Assembly (NCBI GenBank): GCA_964421785.1
Contig: CAYQZG010000037.1
Location: 1 to 29,634 of the forward strand
Direction of reading: 5' to 3'
Length of the DNA: 29,634 nucleotides
From: SKLM01 sp964421785
Lineage (GTDB): Bacteria > Chloroflexota > Anaerolineae > B4-G1
The translations under genes and the position numbers were made by a program. The notes beneath the pieces are model-generated. The model had not been told where the DNA came from, searched no databases, and saw only the letters and a list, made by a program, of their open reading frames with translations. Shown here piece after piece: positions 1-7,133 of the stretch (the first letter of the stretch is position 1; every line of letters begins with the position of its first letter).

Positions 1-21
1 CCGCTCTGCCATCAAAGAAGA

Positions 22-50
22 ACCCTCCGGGGATACAATTCCCAGAGGGT
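22..50 (-). terminator. Rho-independent terminator of the etf/beta-oxidation operon
   Basis: Positions 22-27 pair with 45-50 (ACCCTC/GAGGGT) and an inner GGG (30-32) pairs with CCC (41-43), leaving a small loop. On the minus strand the hairpin is followed by a pyrimidine tract, TTCTTCTTT. It lies about 60 bases past the etfA stop, where a terminator for this operon is expected. Confidence 0.7.
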
Positions 51-68
51 CCCTTTAGTTGAAGCACA

Positions 69-115
69 CTCACGTCTTACGCTTTACGCCTTACGCCTTA
101 CGCTTCACGCTTTAC
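69..115. repeat. Seven-base tandem repeat overlapping the etfA stop
   Basis: About seven consecutive copies of a degenerate 7-mer, consensus YTTACGC, run from 69 to 115 (variants CTCACGT, CTTACGC, TTTACGC, TTCACGC). The last units overlap the TAA stop of etfA at 112-114. A looser related stretch occurs near 6694-6730. The repeats are visible directly; any function is unknown. Confidence 0.7.
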
Positions 116-1140
116 ATCGCCTCCAGCAATGACGGAAGCACGTCCTCCGGCTTCGCCTCTACACACAGATCGGCTATCTCAAAGATAGGGGCCTTCGGAT
201 TCGGATGAATGGCGACGATGAACTTGGCGTCCTCCATCGCCGCGTTGTGAAAGGTGTCGCCCCGGATGCCCACGGCCACATACACATCGGGTGCAACGGT
301 CACACCGCGCACATCCACGATCCGCTCAGCGTCGATCAATCCGGCGTCCCAGGCGCCGCGGTCGCCGGCCAGATGGGCGCCAAGCTCCCCTGCCAGACGC
401 TCCGCCAGCTCGACGTCACCGACCTGGCGTCCGACGGACACGATCGCCGTTGCTTCAGATAGCGGCACCTCGGGCGACTCAAACCCCTCAGCCGGACCTA
501 GCACCTTTGTAGCCGGCTCCACCAGCTCGACATCGAGCGGCGTGGGCTCGCCCCTACGGTACTCGTCGAGGAAAGGCGCCGCGAACGCGCTGGGCTCGAT
601 GGTAAGGAACTGTGGTCGCGCCTCCGGGCAAGCCCTTATCTCGAAGTACTCGCCGCCGTAGATCGGGAAGGTAGCCTCAACCGCTCTTGTGGCCTCCTCG
701 AGGGTGACCGCCGTCACGTGCTCGATCAGCCCACCTCCCATACGTTGCGCCAGCCGCGGTGCCAGTGCCTGTCCAACATCGGTGGCCCCGAAGAGGACGA
801 TCTCCGGCTGCTCTTCCTCGAAGAGATCGGCCAAGACCTCCAGATACGGAGCCACGGCAAATGCAGACAACCCCTTGTGGTCGCCTACACGCAAGCCATC
901 AGCGCCCGCCTGATACAGCGTCGGAGCCAGTGAGGTTACGTCGTCGCCAAGCAGAACGGCGTAGACGTACGCACCCAGCGAATCGGCCAGCGTGCGAGCA
1001 ACTCCCATTGCCTCCAGACTCACGGGTGCAATCTGACCCTCCACAACGTCGGCGACGACCCATACGCCGCCACCACCTTCGGCCTCTTCAAAGGACTCCT
1101 CTTGCTGCGCCATCATTAAGTCAAGGTATGAAGCATCCAT
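112..1140 (-). CDS. etfA: Electron transfer flavoprotein, alpha subunit
   Basis: EtfA is the FAD-carrying half of the soluble heterodimer that takes electrons from acyl-CoA dehydrogenases. The 342-residue protein has the alpha/beta N-terminal domain after an acidic, glycine-rich extension (residues 1-25) and the EtfA C-terminal domain (about 228-342), with recognisable VAPDVYVAVGI and KAPIFEIAD motifs. Several usual FAD contacts are altered: the SR pair is D260-R261, GQTG is replaced by DVRG (277-280), GISGAIQH reads GIRGDTFH (291-298), and the Asn of INKDP is His312. Arg261, His298 and Asp324 remain. The ATG has a good AGGAGGG site that overlaps the etfB stop, so translation is probably coupled. 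It is the last gene of the operon. Family assignment is secure; FAD affinity or redox behaviour may be unusual. Confidence 0.9.
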   Translation of the reverse strand: MDASYLDLMMAQQEESFEEAEGGGGVWVVADVVEGQIAPVSLEAMGVARTLADSLGAYVYAVLLGDDVTSLAPTLYQAGADGLRVGDHKGLSAFAVAPYLEVLADLFEEEQPEIVLFGATDVGQALAPRLAQRMGGGLIEHVTAVTLEEATRAVEATFPIYGGEYFEIRACPEARPQFLTIEPSAFAAPFLDEYRRGEPTPLDVELVEPATKVLGPAEGFESPEVPLSEATAIVSVGRQVGDVELAERLAGELGAHLAGDRGAWDAGLIDAERIVDVRGVTVAPDVYVAVGIRGDTFHNAAMEDAKFIVAIHPNPKAPIFEIADLCVEAKPEDVLPSLLEAM

Positions 1141-1151
1141 AACGGTCCCTC

Positions 1152-1940
1152 CTACCCGCGCATCCGTTGTTGAAGTGCGTTAGCCACCATGTGAGCCATC
1201 TCTTCGGGTGTCCCCTCGACACGTTCTCCCCGTTCTCGCTCCGGTGGGAAGTCGCGCCCGACAGTCTCGATGAGCGGCGAAAGCTCATCGGGCGTCAGAA
1301 GATCAACCACATCCCACGGCTCCAGGGCGTCGGCTATCTCTCCTTCCTGACGGTAGACGTTGATCAGTCGTGTACCATCGGCATACCGCGGCTTGAGTGC
1401 CCCAGGCTGCACCGTCACGACCACCGGCAGATCAGCTTCGACGGAGACATACTGGTCTCCATCCCGACACACGGCCTGTAGGTGTCCACTGATTGCCTCT
1501 ACCGACCAGGCATCCGTCATCTGCGGCCATCCGAGCGCCTCGGCCAGACGGGGCCCCAGTTGCCCCTGACCGGTATCCAGGGTGGTCATGCCGGCGAGGA
1601 CGAGGTCGACATGTCCCAGTTGCTCGATCGCGGCCTTGAGCGCCCGCACCACCACAGCATTGTCGGCGTGCTCGAACCCGTCGCCGGACAGGTAGACTGC
1701 CCGATCAGCTCCCATGGCAAGCCCACGTCGCAGCGTGTCTTCGTTTGGCTCCGATTGGCCAGAGATGACGACCACTTCGGCCTCGCTGGCGTCCTTGATG
1801 CGCAGTGCGGCCTCCAGCGCGCTGTGATCCGCCGGCTGGAGGATGTACTCCTCGCGGTTGATGAACAACCGACGCAGCCGCCGGTGAGCGACGATGCCGG
1901 CGGGATCAAGCACGCGTCTGAGAATAACAACAATCCGCAT
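1152..1940 (-). CDS. etfB: Electron transfer flavoprotein, beta subunit
   Basis: EtfB is the nucleotide-binding partner of EtfA; together they carry electrons from the acyl-CoA dehydrogenases encoded just upstream to the respiratory chain or another acceptor. The 262-residue length is normal. Visible family motifs are the ADHSALEAALRIKD segment (about 37-50), the AMGADRAV motif (about 75-82) and the TGQGQLGPRLAEALGWP nucleotide-loop region (about 122-138). The start ATG is preceded by GGAGGAAAACT. Only 15 bases separate it from the upstream acyl-CoA dehydrogenase and 11 bases separate it from etfA, so all three are almost certainly co-transcribed. Sequence alone does not tell whether this ETF is a simple carrier or an electron-bifurcating type. 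Confidence 0.92.
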   Translation of the reverse strand: MRIVVILRRVLDPAGIVAHRRLRRLFINREEYILQPADHSALEAALRIKDASEAEVVVISGQSEPNEDTLRRGLAMGADRAVYLSGDGFEHADNAVVVRALKAAIEQLGHVDLVLAGMTTLDTGQGQLGPRLAEALGWPQMTDAWSVEAISGHLQAVCRDGDQYVSVEADLPVVVTVQPGALKPRYADGTRLINVYRQEGEIADALEPWDVVDLLTPDELSPLIETVGRDFPPERERGERVEGTPEEMAHMVANALQQRMRG

Positions 1941-1955
1941 AGTTTTCCTCCATTC

Positions 1956-3122
1956 TCACGGGCTAATCCGCACGCCGTACTCGCGGAAGACGCGCGACGC
2001 GATGACGATCCGCTGAATCTCATTGGTGCCTTCGTAGATCTCACCGATGCGAGCATCGCGGAAGGCGCGCTCGACAGGGAAGTCGCGTGAGTAACCCAGC
2101 GCGCCGTGGATCTGCATTGCCTTATTGATGGCCCGCGACGCAACCTCCGAGCCGTACAGCTTACACATCGCCGCCAGCCGCGTGAAAGGCTGACCGGTGT
2201 CCACCAGCCAGGCTGCCTGGTAGACCAAGCTGCGCAGCGCCTCGATCTCGGTGGCCATGTCGGCGATCATCCACTGCACCGACTGCTTCTGAGCCAATAG
2301 GGTACCGAACTGCCGGCGCGTCTTGGCCCAGCGGACGGCCCAATCCAGCGCCATCTGCGCGCCACCAATGCAGGCCGCCCCCAGCGTCAGGCGTCCCATA
2401 TCCAGCGACTTCATAAAGGTGACAAAACCTTCACCTACCTTGCCCAGCACATTCTCTTGGGGAACGCGCAAGTTGTCAAAGACCAACTCTGCCGTGGAGC
2501 TTCCCCGGATGCCCATCTTGTCCTCATGCCTGCCCACCTCGTAGCCCGGGGAGTCCGCTTCGACGATGAAGGCTGTGATCCCACCGCGAGCCCCTCGTGT
2601 GGGGTCGGTGACTGCCATGACGGTTGCGATGTCGGCGAAACTGCCGTTGGTGTTGAAGGTCTTGGTGCCATTGATGACCCAATGATCGCCATCTCGCACG
2701 GCACGGGTGCGAATCGCTGCCGCGTCGGAGCCGGCGTCGGACTCGGTCAGCAGGAAGGCAGCGAGCTTCTCCCCTCGCGCCAGCGGTGTCAGATACTTCT
2801 GCTTCTGCTCCTCGGTGCCGTCCAGATGAATCGCCATCGCACCAATGCCGATGTGTGCGCCAACGTTCGTCGCCGTTGAGGTGCAGACGCGTCCCAGCTC
2901 CTCCATCAGGATGCAGTAACCGGTCTCACCGGCTCCCATCCCCCCGTACTCCTGCGGGAAGCAGACGCCTAGCAGTCCGATCTCACCCATCTGGCTTAAG
3001 GTCTCAAACGGTATCCGTCCCTCTCGGTCGATCTCTGCTGCTATGGGAGCGACCTCCTTCTCGGCGAACTCCCGAATCAAGCGTCGCAGTGCTTTGTGCT
3101 CTGGAGAAAACGAGAAATCCAT
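1956..3122 (-). CDS. Acyl-CoA dehydrogenase (canonical active site)
   Basis: This flavoenzyme catalyses the first, alpha-beta dehydrogenation step of acyl-CoA oxidation and passes electrons to ETF. The 388-residue length is typical of short/medium-chain enzymes. It has the FAD-site signature LTESDAGSD (about 125-133), the second family signature with HGALGY and RAFRDARI (339-359), and the catalytic glutamate Glu364 in IYEGTNE. The frame stays open 25 codons further upstream, but that part runs through a palindromic intergenic repeat; the ATG at 3122 has a clear GGGAGGT ribosome site and starts the conserved MDFSFSPEH sequence, so it was chosen. Chain length and branched or straight preference cannot be read from the sequence. 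Confidence 0.93.
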   Translation of the reverse strand: MDFSFSPEHKALRRLIREFAEKEVAPIAAEIDREGRIPFETLSQMGEIGLLGVCFPQEYGGMGAGETGYCILMEELGRVCTSTATNVGAHIGIGAMAIHLDGTEEQKQKYLTPLARGEKLAAFLLTESDAGSDAAAIRTRAVRDGDHWVINGTKTFNTNGSFADIATVMAVTDPTRGARGGITAFIVEADSPGYEVGRHEDKMGIRGSSTAELVFDNLRVPQENVLGKVGEGFVTFMKSLDMGRLTLGAACIGGAQMALDWAVRWAKTRRQFGTLLAQKQSVQWMIADMATEIEALRSLVYQAAWLVDTGQPFTRLAAMCKLYGSEVASRAINKAMQIHGALGYSRDFPVERAFRDARIGEIYEGTNEIQRIVIASRVFREYGVRISP

Positions 3123-3134
3123 CACTACCTCCCT

Positions 3135-3188
3135 AGGCCTTGCAGTGCTCGATAGGTGCGTTGCACGTTCCGTGCGTGCGACGCACCT
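3135..3188. repeat. Intergenic hairpin repeat, copy A
   Basis: Between the two acyl-CoA dehydrogenase genes, an arm at 3154-3167 (AGGTGCGTTGCACG) is nearly complementary to 3171-3188, giving a strong GC-rich hairpin. The left flank GTGCTCGATAGGTGC is shared with the hairpin at 5347-5391. It lies inside one transcript, so it may act on mRNA stability or simply be a mobile repeat. Confidence 0.75.
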
Positions 3189-3193
3189 CAGCC

Positions 3194-4360
3194 TCACGGC
3201 GCGATCTTGACGTCCTGCTCGGAGAAGACCTCCTGAGCGATAAGGACGTGGTGCAATTCCGTCGGTCCACCGATGATGCCCAACGCACGAGCGTCGCGGT
3301 ACTTGCGGGCCATCGGGTAGTCCTCCATATACCCGTAGCCCCCCATCACCTGAACCATTCGGTTCGTGACGCTGCGCGCGACTCGGGCGGAAAAGACCTT
3401 CACCACCGAGGCGTCAAAGCTCAGGTCATCCTCTTGGTCAACCTGCCATGCACCGTGGTAGACCAGGTAGCGCAGCGCTTCGACCTCAGTGATACTCTCG
3501 GCGATGTAGTTTTGGATAGCCTGCTTCTCGGCAATGGGAACCCCGAACTGAACCCTTTCGCCGGCGAACTGAGCAGCCACGTCCACGCTGTCTTGGGCGA
3601 CACCGAGCCCTGCTGAGCCTAACGTGATCGCCATGCGTTGTCGTGCTTGCTCCGCGATTTCCCAGCCATCTCCTCCACCACCCAGACGATTGGCAGCTGG
3701 GACAGAACAGTTTTCCAGATAAAGTGTGTTGAGTGGTACATTGCGCAGCCCAAGAGTGGGCTCGCGGTAGCCAACTGTCAACCCCGGGGTGTCGGCAGGT
3801 ACGATGAAGCTCGCCATACCTTCCGCTGTCCCGGCGAAGACTAGAAAGAGACTGGCAATCTCGCCATTGGCGACCCAGGTCTTGACGCCGTCAAGGACAT
3901 AGGACGCGCCATCCGGGACGGCCCTCGTCTGAAGGGCCTTCGCATCTGTTCCTGCGTCGGGCTCGGTCAGGGCGAAGGCACCCATGCCAAAGCCAGATCG
4001 GCCGGCCTCGCCGGTTGCCAGAAGAGGTAGATACGTCTCCTTCTGACTTTCACTGCCGTGATCGAGAATCGACATCGCCACCATGCTTACGTGCGTTGCC
4101 AACATCACCGCGATCGACATGCAGTCCCGCGCCAAGGCCTCGATGAGCAGAACGTAGCTGACGAAATCCAGTGCTGCACCAAAATATTCCTCCGGAAGCG
4201 TCGCTCCCAAGAAGCCCTGACGAGCTGCCTTCTTGAGCACGTTCACCGGAGGCGTCTCCTCGTGGTCGATCTCCTCCGCAATGGGGTCAATCTCGTTCGC
4301 GGAGAACTCCTCGAACATAGCGCGGAACATTCTCTGTTCTTCACTGAGAGCAAATTCCAT
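3194..4360 (-). CDS. Acyl-CoA dehydrogenase paralogue lacking the usual catalytic glutamate
   Basis: A second acyl-CoA dehydrogenase family flavoprotein of 388 residues that aligns with its neighbour almost without gaps. FAD-site motif LTEPDAGTD (131-139), the GGYGYMEDYP and RKYRDAR signature (340-358) and the N-terminal helical domain are all present. At the catalytic-base position, where the neighbour has Glu364, this protein has Gly364 (IIGGPTE). Such a Gly also occurs in long-chain and isovaleryl-CoA dehydrogenases, which use a Glu on helix G instead; here the helix G position is Met243 with no Glu adjacent. It may therefore use another base, act on an unusual substrate, or be a non-catalytic partner. 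A GTG one codon upstream is possible, but the ATG has the better spacing from AGGAGGG. Confidence 0.88.
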   Translation of the reverse strand: MEFALSEEQRMFRAMFEEFSANEIDPIAEEIDHEETPPVNVLKKAARQGFLGATLPEEYFGAALDFVSYVLLIEALARDCMSIAVMLATHVSMVAMSILDHGSESQKETYLPLLATGEAGRSGFGMGAFALTEPDAGTDAKALQTRAVPDGASYVLDGVKTWVANGEIASLFLVFAGTAEGMASFIVPADTPGLTVGYREPTLGLRNVPLNTLYLENCSVPAANRLGGGGDGWEIAEQARQRMAITLGSAGLGVAQDSVDVAAQFAGERVQFGVPIAEKQAIQNYIAESITEVEALRYLVYHGAWQVDQEDDLSFDASVVKVFSARVARSVTNRMVQVMGGYGYMEDYPMARKYRDARALGIIGGPTELHHVLIAQEVFSEQDVKIAP

Positions 4361-4520
4361 CACAAGCCCTCCTGCTGATGGTTCAGCCTACTCTACCTCT
4401 TTAATCATTGTAAGGCGCTCCGGCCCGTGGCTCGCTGCAGCCAGACGACCCCGACGGGATAGGGACGGTGGGACCGGAGCACCTACAGGTAGCGGCTCTG
4501 ATGTTCACCTGTTTGCCACT
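4361..4520. other. Intergenic gap with an imperfect inverted repeat
   Basis: No gene is seen in this 160-base gap inside the operon. GCTCCGGCCC at 4417-4426 and GGACCGGAGC at 4471-4480 pair at nine of ten bases around a 44-base loop. No U-tract follows on the minus strand, so it is not a typical terminator; an mRNA-processing or repeat-derived structure is possible. Confidence 0.4.
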
Positions 4521-5321
4521 CTACTGATCCTTGAACTCCGGCTGTCGCTTCTCCAGGAAGGCGCTCACTCCCTCGCGGATGTCCTCAGTGTCGGCCAGGC
4601 CGACGAACTGCTCCTTCTCGATCCCGAGGCCCTCCTCGACGTTAACCTCCAGGCCTTGCGTGACAGCGCGCAGCGTGGCCGCTACGGGGAACTTGGACTT
4701 GGAGACGATTTTGCGAGCTAACCCGCGGGCCTCTTTGAGGATCGCGCCGGCCGGTACGACCTTGTTCACCAGGCCGAGGCGGTACGCCTCCTGCGCGGTG
4801 ATCATGTCGCCCGTGAGGATCACCTCCAGGGCCTTGGCCTTGCCAACGAGACGCGGCAGTCGCTGGGTCCCACCCCAGCCGGGGATGAGTCCCAGGTTAA
4901 CCTCCGGCTGGCCCAGCCGGGCGCGGTCGGAGCAGATGCGCATATGACAGGCCATGGCCAGCTCTAGGCCGCCGCCCAGACAGAAGCCGTTGATAGCGGC
5001 AATGACGGGCTTGGTGGATGTCTCAATCTTAAGATGGACGCCCTGGCCCCGCTCGATGAAGGCCCGCGCCTCGGCATAGTCCTCCTCGGGGTTCTCGAGA
5101 AGCTCTTTGATCTCGGGAATGTCCGCACCAGCGACAAAGGCGTTGGTCCCGCCACCGGTGATGACGATCGCTTTGACCTCGTCATCGGCCATCAGCTCGT
5201 CCATAGCCTCGTCGAGCTCGGTCACAACCTGCTTGTTGAACGAGTTGACCGGCGGGTGATCGATAGTCAACAGAGCGATGCGGTCTTCAACTTCGGTTCG
5301 GATGTTCTGCCATTCAGCCAT
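4521..5321 (-). CDS. Enoyl-CoA hydratase (crotonase family)
   Basis: The protein hydrates trans-2-enoyl-CoA to 3-hydroxyacyl-CoA, the second step of beta-oxidation. It is 266 residues, the normal size for a stand-alone crotonase. The oxyanion-hole segment AFVAGADIPE (61-70) and the GFCLGGGLELAMACH segment (112-126) are present. Both catalytic glutamates of true hydratases are in place: Glu120 and Glu140 (in GQPEVNLGLIPG). This supports hydratase rather than isomerase or decarboxylase activity. Its ATG follows TAGGAGGTAGAA. It lies between the acyl-CoA dehydrogenases and the hydroxyacyl-CoA dehydrogenase, matching pathway order. Substrate chain length is not determinable. Confidence 0.93.
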   Translation of the reverse strand: MAEWQNIRTEVEDRIALLTIDHPPVNSFNKQVVTELDEAMDELMADDEVKAIVITGGGTNAFVAGADIPEIKELLENPEEDYAEARAFIERGQGVHLKIETSTKPVIAAINGFCLGGGLELAMACHMRICSDRARLGQPEVNLGLIPGWGGTQRLPRLVGKAKALEVILTGDMITAQEAYRLGLVNKVVPAGAILKEARGLARKIVSKSKFPVAATLRAVTQGLEVNVEEGLGIEKEQFVGLADTEDIREGVSAFLEKRQPEFKDQ

Positions 5322-5346
5322 TTCTACCTCCTACCAGTTTCCCAGC

Positions 5347-5391
5347 GGTGCTCGATAGGTGCATCGCACGCACGGAACGTGCAAGGCACCT
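5347..5391. repeat. Intergenic hairpin repeat, copy B
   Basis: The arm starting at 5357 (AGGTGCATCGCACGCACG) pairs imperfectly with the arm ending at 5391 (CGTGCAAGGCACCT). The left flank GTGCTCGATAGGTGC is shared with the repeat near 3146-3160, marking them as one family. It lies between the enoyl-CoA hydratase and hydroxyacyl-CoA dehydrogenase genes. Confidence 0.75.
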
Positions 5392-5401
5392 CATCTACCA
5401 C

Positions 5402-6625
5402 CTACGTATGCTCGTAGAAGCCCTTGCCGGTCTTGACGCCCAGATGACCGGCTCGGACGCGCAGTCGAAGCGGGCGGGCCGGACGGAAGCGAGGACCGAA
5501 CGTCTCTTCCAGGTCCCTCAACGCTTCCGCGACGTCATCCAGGCCGATCCGGTCGGCGACGACCAACGGTCCCACGCGATCGCCCTCGTACGTCATGCCT
5601 GTCCCGGCCACCATCGCCATATCGATATCCGTCATTGTGGACACGTTCTCCAGGACACACTGTGCTGCCTCATTGATCAGCGGATACATCACCCGCTCGA
5701 CGCTGAACGACGTCCCCGACGCCACGTCGCCAGCATCCTGGAGATCCTCGATCATCTGGTGGACCTCCTCGGATTCACCGCCGGGGTGATCGTAGAAGCC
5801 AGCGCCGCTCTTCTCACCGAGTCGCCCGGCTTCGAGGAGCTTCTCAAACAGACGGGCCGGGGTCATCCGAGCGCCATACTCAGAGTAGAGGTACTCGCCG
5901 ACGTCGGCGCATACATCGATCCCGAGCATGTCCATCAGTGTGAAGGGCCCCATCGGCATGCCCCACTCCACGACTGTCTTGTCGATCTCGGTGGCTGTGG
6001 CCGCACCTTCCTCGAGCGCCAGCGTCGCCTCATTCAGATAGGGCATCAGCAGCCGGTTGACCAGAAAGCCGGGGCACTCCTGGACCACGACAGGTATCTT
6101 GCGCAGGGTCTCGGTGAACATCACCACGTCGTCCTGCGTCTCGCGCCCGGTGTCGAGGCCTGGAATGACCTCGACTAACTTCATCACGTGGGCCGGGTTA
6201 AAGAAGTGCATACCGATGATCTTGTGCGGTTTGCTGGTGGCCGCCGCCATCTCGGAGATCGAGAGTGCCGAGGTGTTGCTGGCGAAGATGGTCTGCTCGG
6301 GGCAGGCTTCCTCCAGCTCCTGGAAGACCTGCTTCTTGATGGTCATCTTCTCGGGGACGGCCTCAATGACGATGTCCACGTCGCTGAACGCGTCGTAGGA
6401 GAGCGTGGGTGTCACAAGATCGAGCTTCGACTCCATGTCGCCGATGCCCATCTTCCCCTTGTCCACCCGCCGCTGGTAGATCGACCGGATCTGCTCCATC
6501 CCGCTGTCGAGCATCTCCTGATCGATGTCTTTCATGACCACCGGCAAGCCGGCGTAGGTGATGACCTGGGCAATTTCGCCGCCCATCGTGCCGGCACCGA
6601 CGACACCTGCTTTGAAGATGTACAT
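5402..6625 (-). CDS. 3-hydroxyacyl-CoA dehydrogenase, with two C-terminal domains
   Basis: This NAD-dependent enzyme oxidises 3-hydroxyacyl-CoA to 3-ketoacyl-CoA. The N-terminal Rossmann fold starts with GAGTMG (10-15). The catalytic His140 lies in GMHFFNPAHVMKLVEV, paired with Glu152, and the NTSAL substrate-contact motif is at 117-121. At 407 residues it is longer than the roughly 280-residue single-domain enzymes: a first C-terminal domain (about 185-280, containing CPGFLVNR and GEKSGAGFYDH) is followed by a second (about 310-407, ending GVKTGKGFYEH). The duplicated arrangement resembles the dehydrogenase half of FadB-type proteins without the fused hydratase, which is the separate neighbouring gene. 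The start ATG follows TAGGAGGTAGTCGAT. Confidence 0.93.
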   Translation of the reverse strand: MYIFKAGVVGAGTMGGEIAQVITYAGLPVVMKDIDQEMLDSGMEQIRSIYQRRVDKGKMGIGDMESKLDLVTPTLSYDAFSDVDIVIEAVPEKMTIKKQVFQELEEACPEQTIFASNTSALSISEMAAATSKPHKIIGMHFFNPAHVMKLVEVIPGLDTGRETQDDVVMFTETLRKIPVVVQECPGFLVNRLLMPYLNEATLALEEGAATATEIDKTVVEWGMPMGPFTLMDMLGIDVCADVGEYLYSEYGARMTPARLFEKLLEAGRLGEKSGAGFYDHPGGESEEVHQMIEDLQDAGDVASGTSFSVERVMYPLINEAAQCVLENVSTMTDIDMAMVAGTGMTYEGDRVGPLVVADRIGLDDVAEALRDLEETFGPRFRPARPLRLRVRAGHLGVKTGKGFYEHT

Positions 6626-6742
6626 ATCGACTACCTCCTATGTGCTTTTCCAAGTCAGGGGGCTCCAGGAAAACGGCCCTGTCGTCCGCCTGATGCGTGA
6701 GACGTGAGAAGGCGTAGGTCTTACGCTTTCCATGTCGGTAGG

Positions 6743-6835
6743 AGGTGCAACGCACTAACGGCAAGTGCGTCGCACCGAAAGCTAGGTAAGAGGTGCAACG
6801 CACTAACAGCAAGTGCGTCGCACCGAAAGCTAGGT
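6743..6835. repeat. Tandem pair of hairpin-forming 45-base repeats
   Basis: Two nearly identical 45-base units (6743-6787 and 6791-6835) follow each other with a period of 48. Each holds an inverted repeat: GGTGCAACGCACT pairs with AGTGCGTCGCACC with one mismatch. The GGTGC-ACGCAC core relates them to the hairpins at 3154 and 5357. They lie in the 229-base gap between the hydroxyacyl-CoA dehydrogenase and the 88-residue ORF, within the operon. The rest of that gap (6626-6742) holds only a short 7-mer-like stretch near 6694-6730. Confidence 0.8.
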
Positions 6836-6854
6836 GGCTGTCAGTGTCCCGACA

Positions 6855-7121
6855 TTACCACGTTGGTAGAGGGATTGCCGCTTCTGGATCATCCACACGA
6901 ACGAAATAGACCCATTGATCAGGATACTGCTCGAATGCAGCTCGGTCCGCCTGGCCCAACGTCTCGCCTACGAAGTAGTCCCCGCTCGTGGGCTCGATAG
7001 CTACAACCACCGCGTCGTCTTGACCCTCCAATTCTCCCTGGATTCCCGCAAAGGCTTCCCTGCCCTTAGCAATGAAAGCCGCCCGTGCGTCCTTGTCCTG
7101 CCAGATGGAGATATCTGCCAT
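6855..7121 (-). CDS. Conserved-looking 88-residue protein of unknown function
   Basis: A small acidic soluble protein with no signal peptide or membrane segment. Its C-terminal half, with DYFVGETLGQADRAAFEQYP and WVYFVRV, recalls small proteins annotated as DUF5678-like; this is a memory-based resemblance and weak. The gene is real by context: it follows thiolase by 12 bases, its ATG has a GGGAGGGACGACA ribosome site, and codon use matches its neighbours. Its place inside a beta-oxidation operon suggests a link with that pathway, but no reaction can be assigned. It contains no Cys or His, so metal binding is unlikely. Confidence 0.75.
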   Translation of the reverse strand: MADISIWQDKDARAAFIAKGREAFAGIQGELEGQDDAVVVAIEPTSGDYFVGETLGQADRAAFEQYPDQWVYFVRVDDPEAAIPLPTW

Positions 7122-7133
7122 TGTCGTCCCTCC

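Noticed and set aside
5348..6178. 276-codon plus-strand frame opposite the 3-hydroxyacyl-CoA dehydrogenase
   Set aside because: It is a shadow of high-GC coding DNA; the minus-strand gene has intact catalytic motifs.
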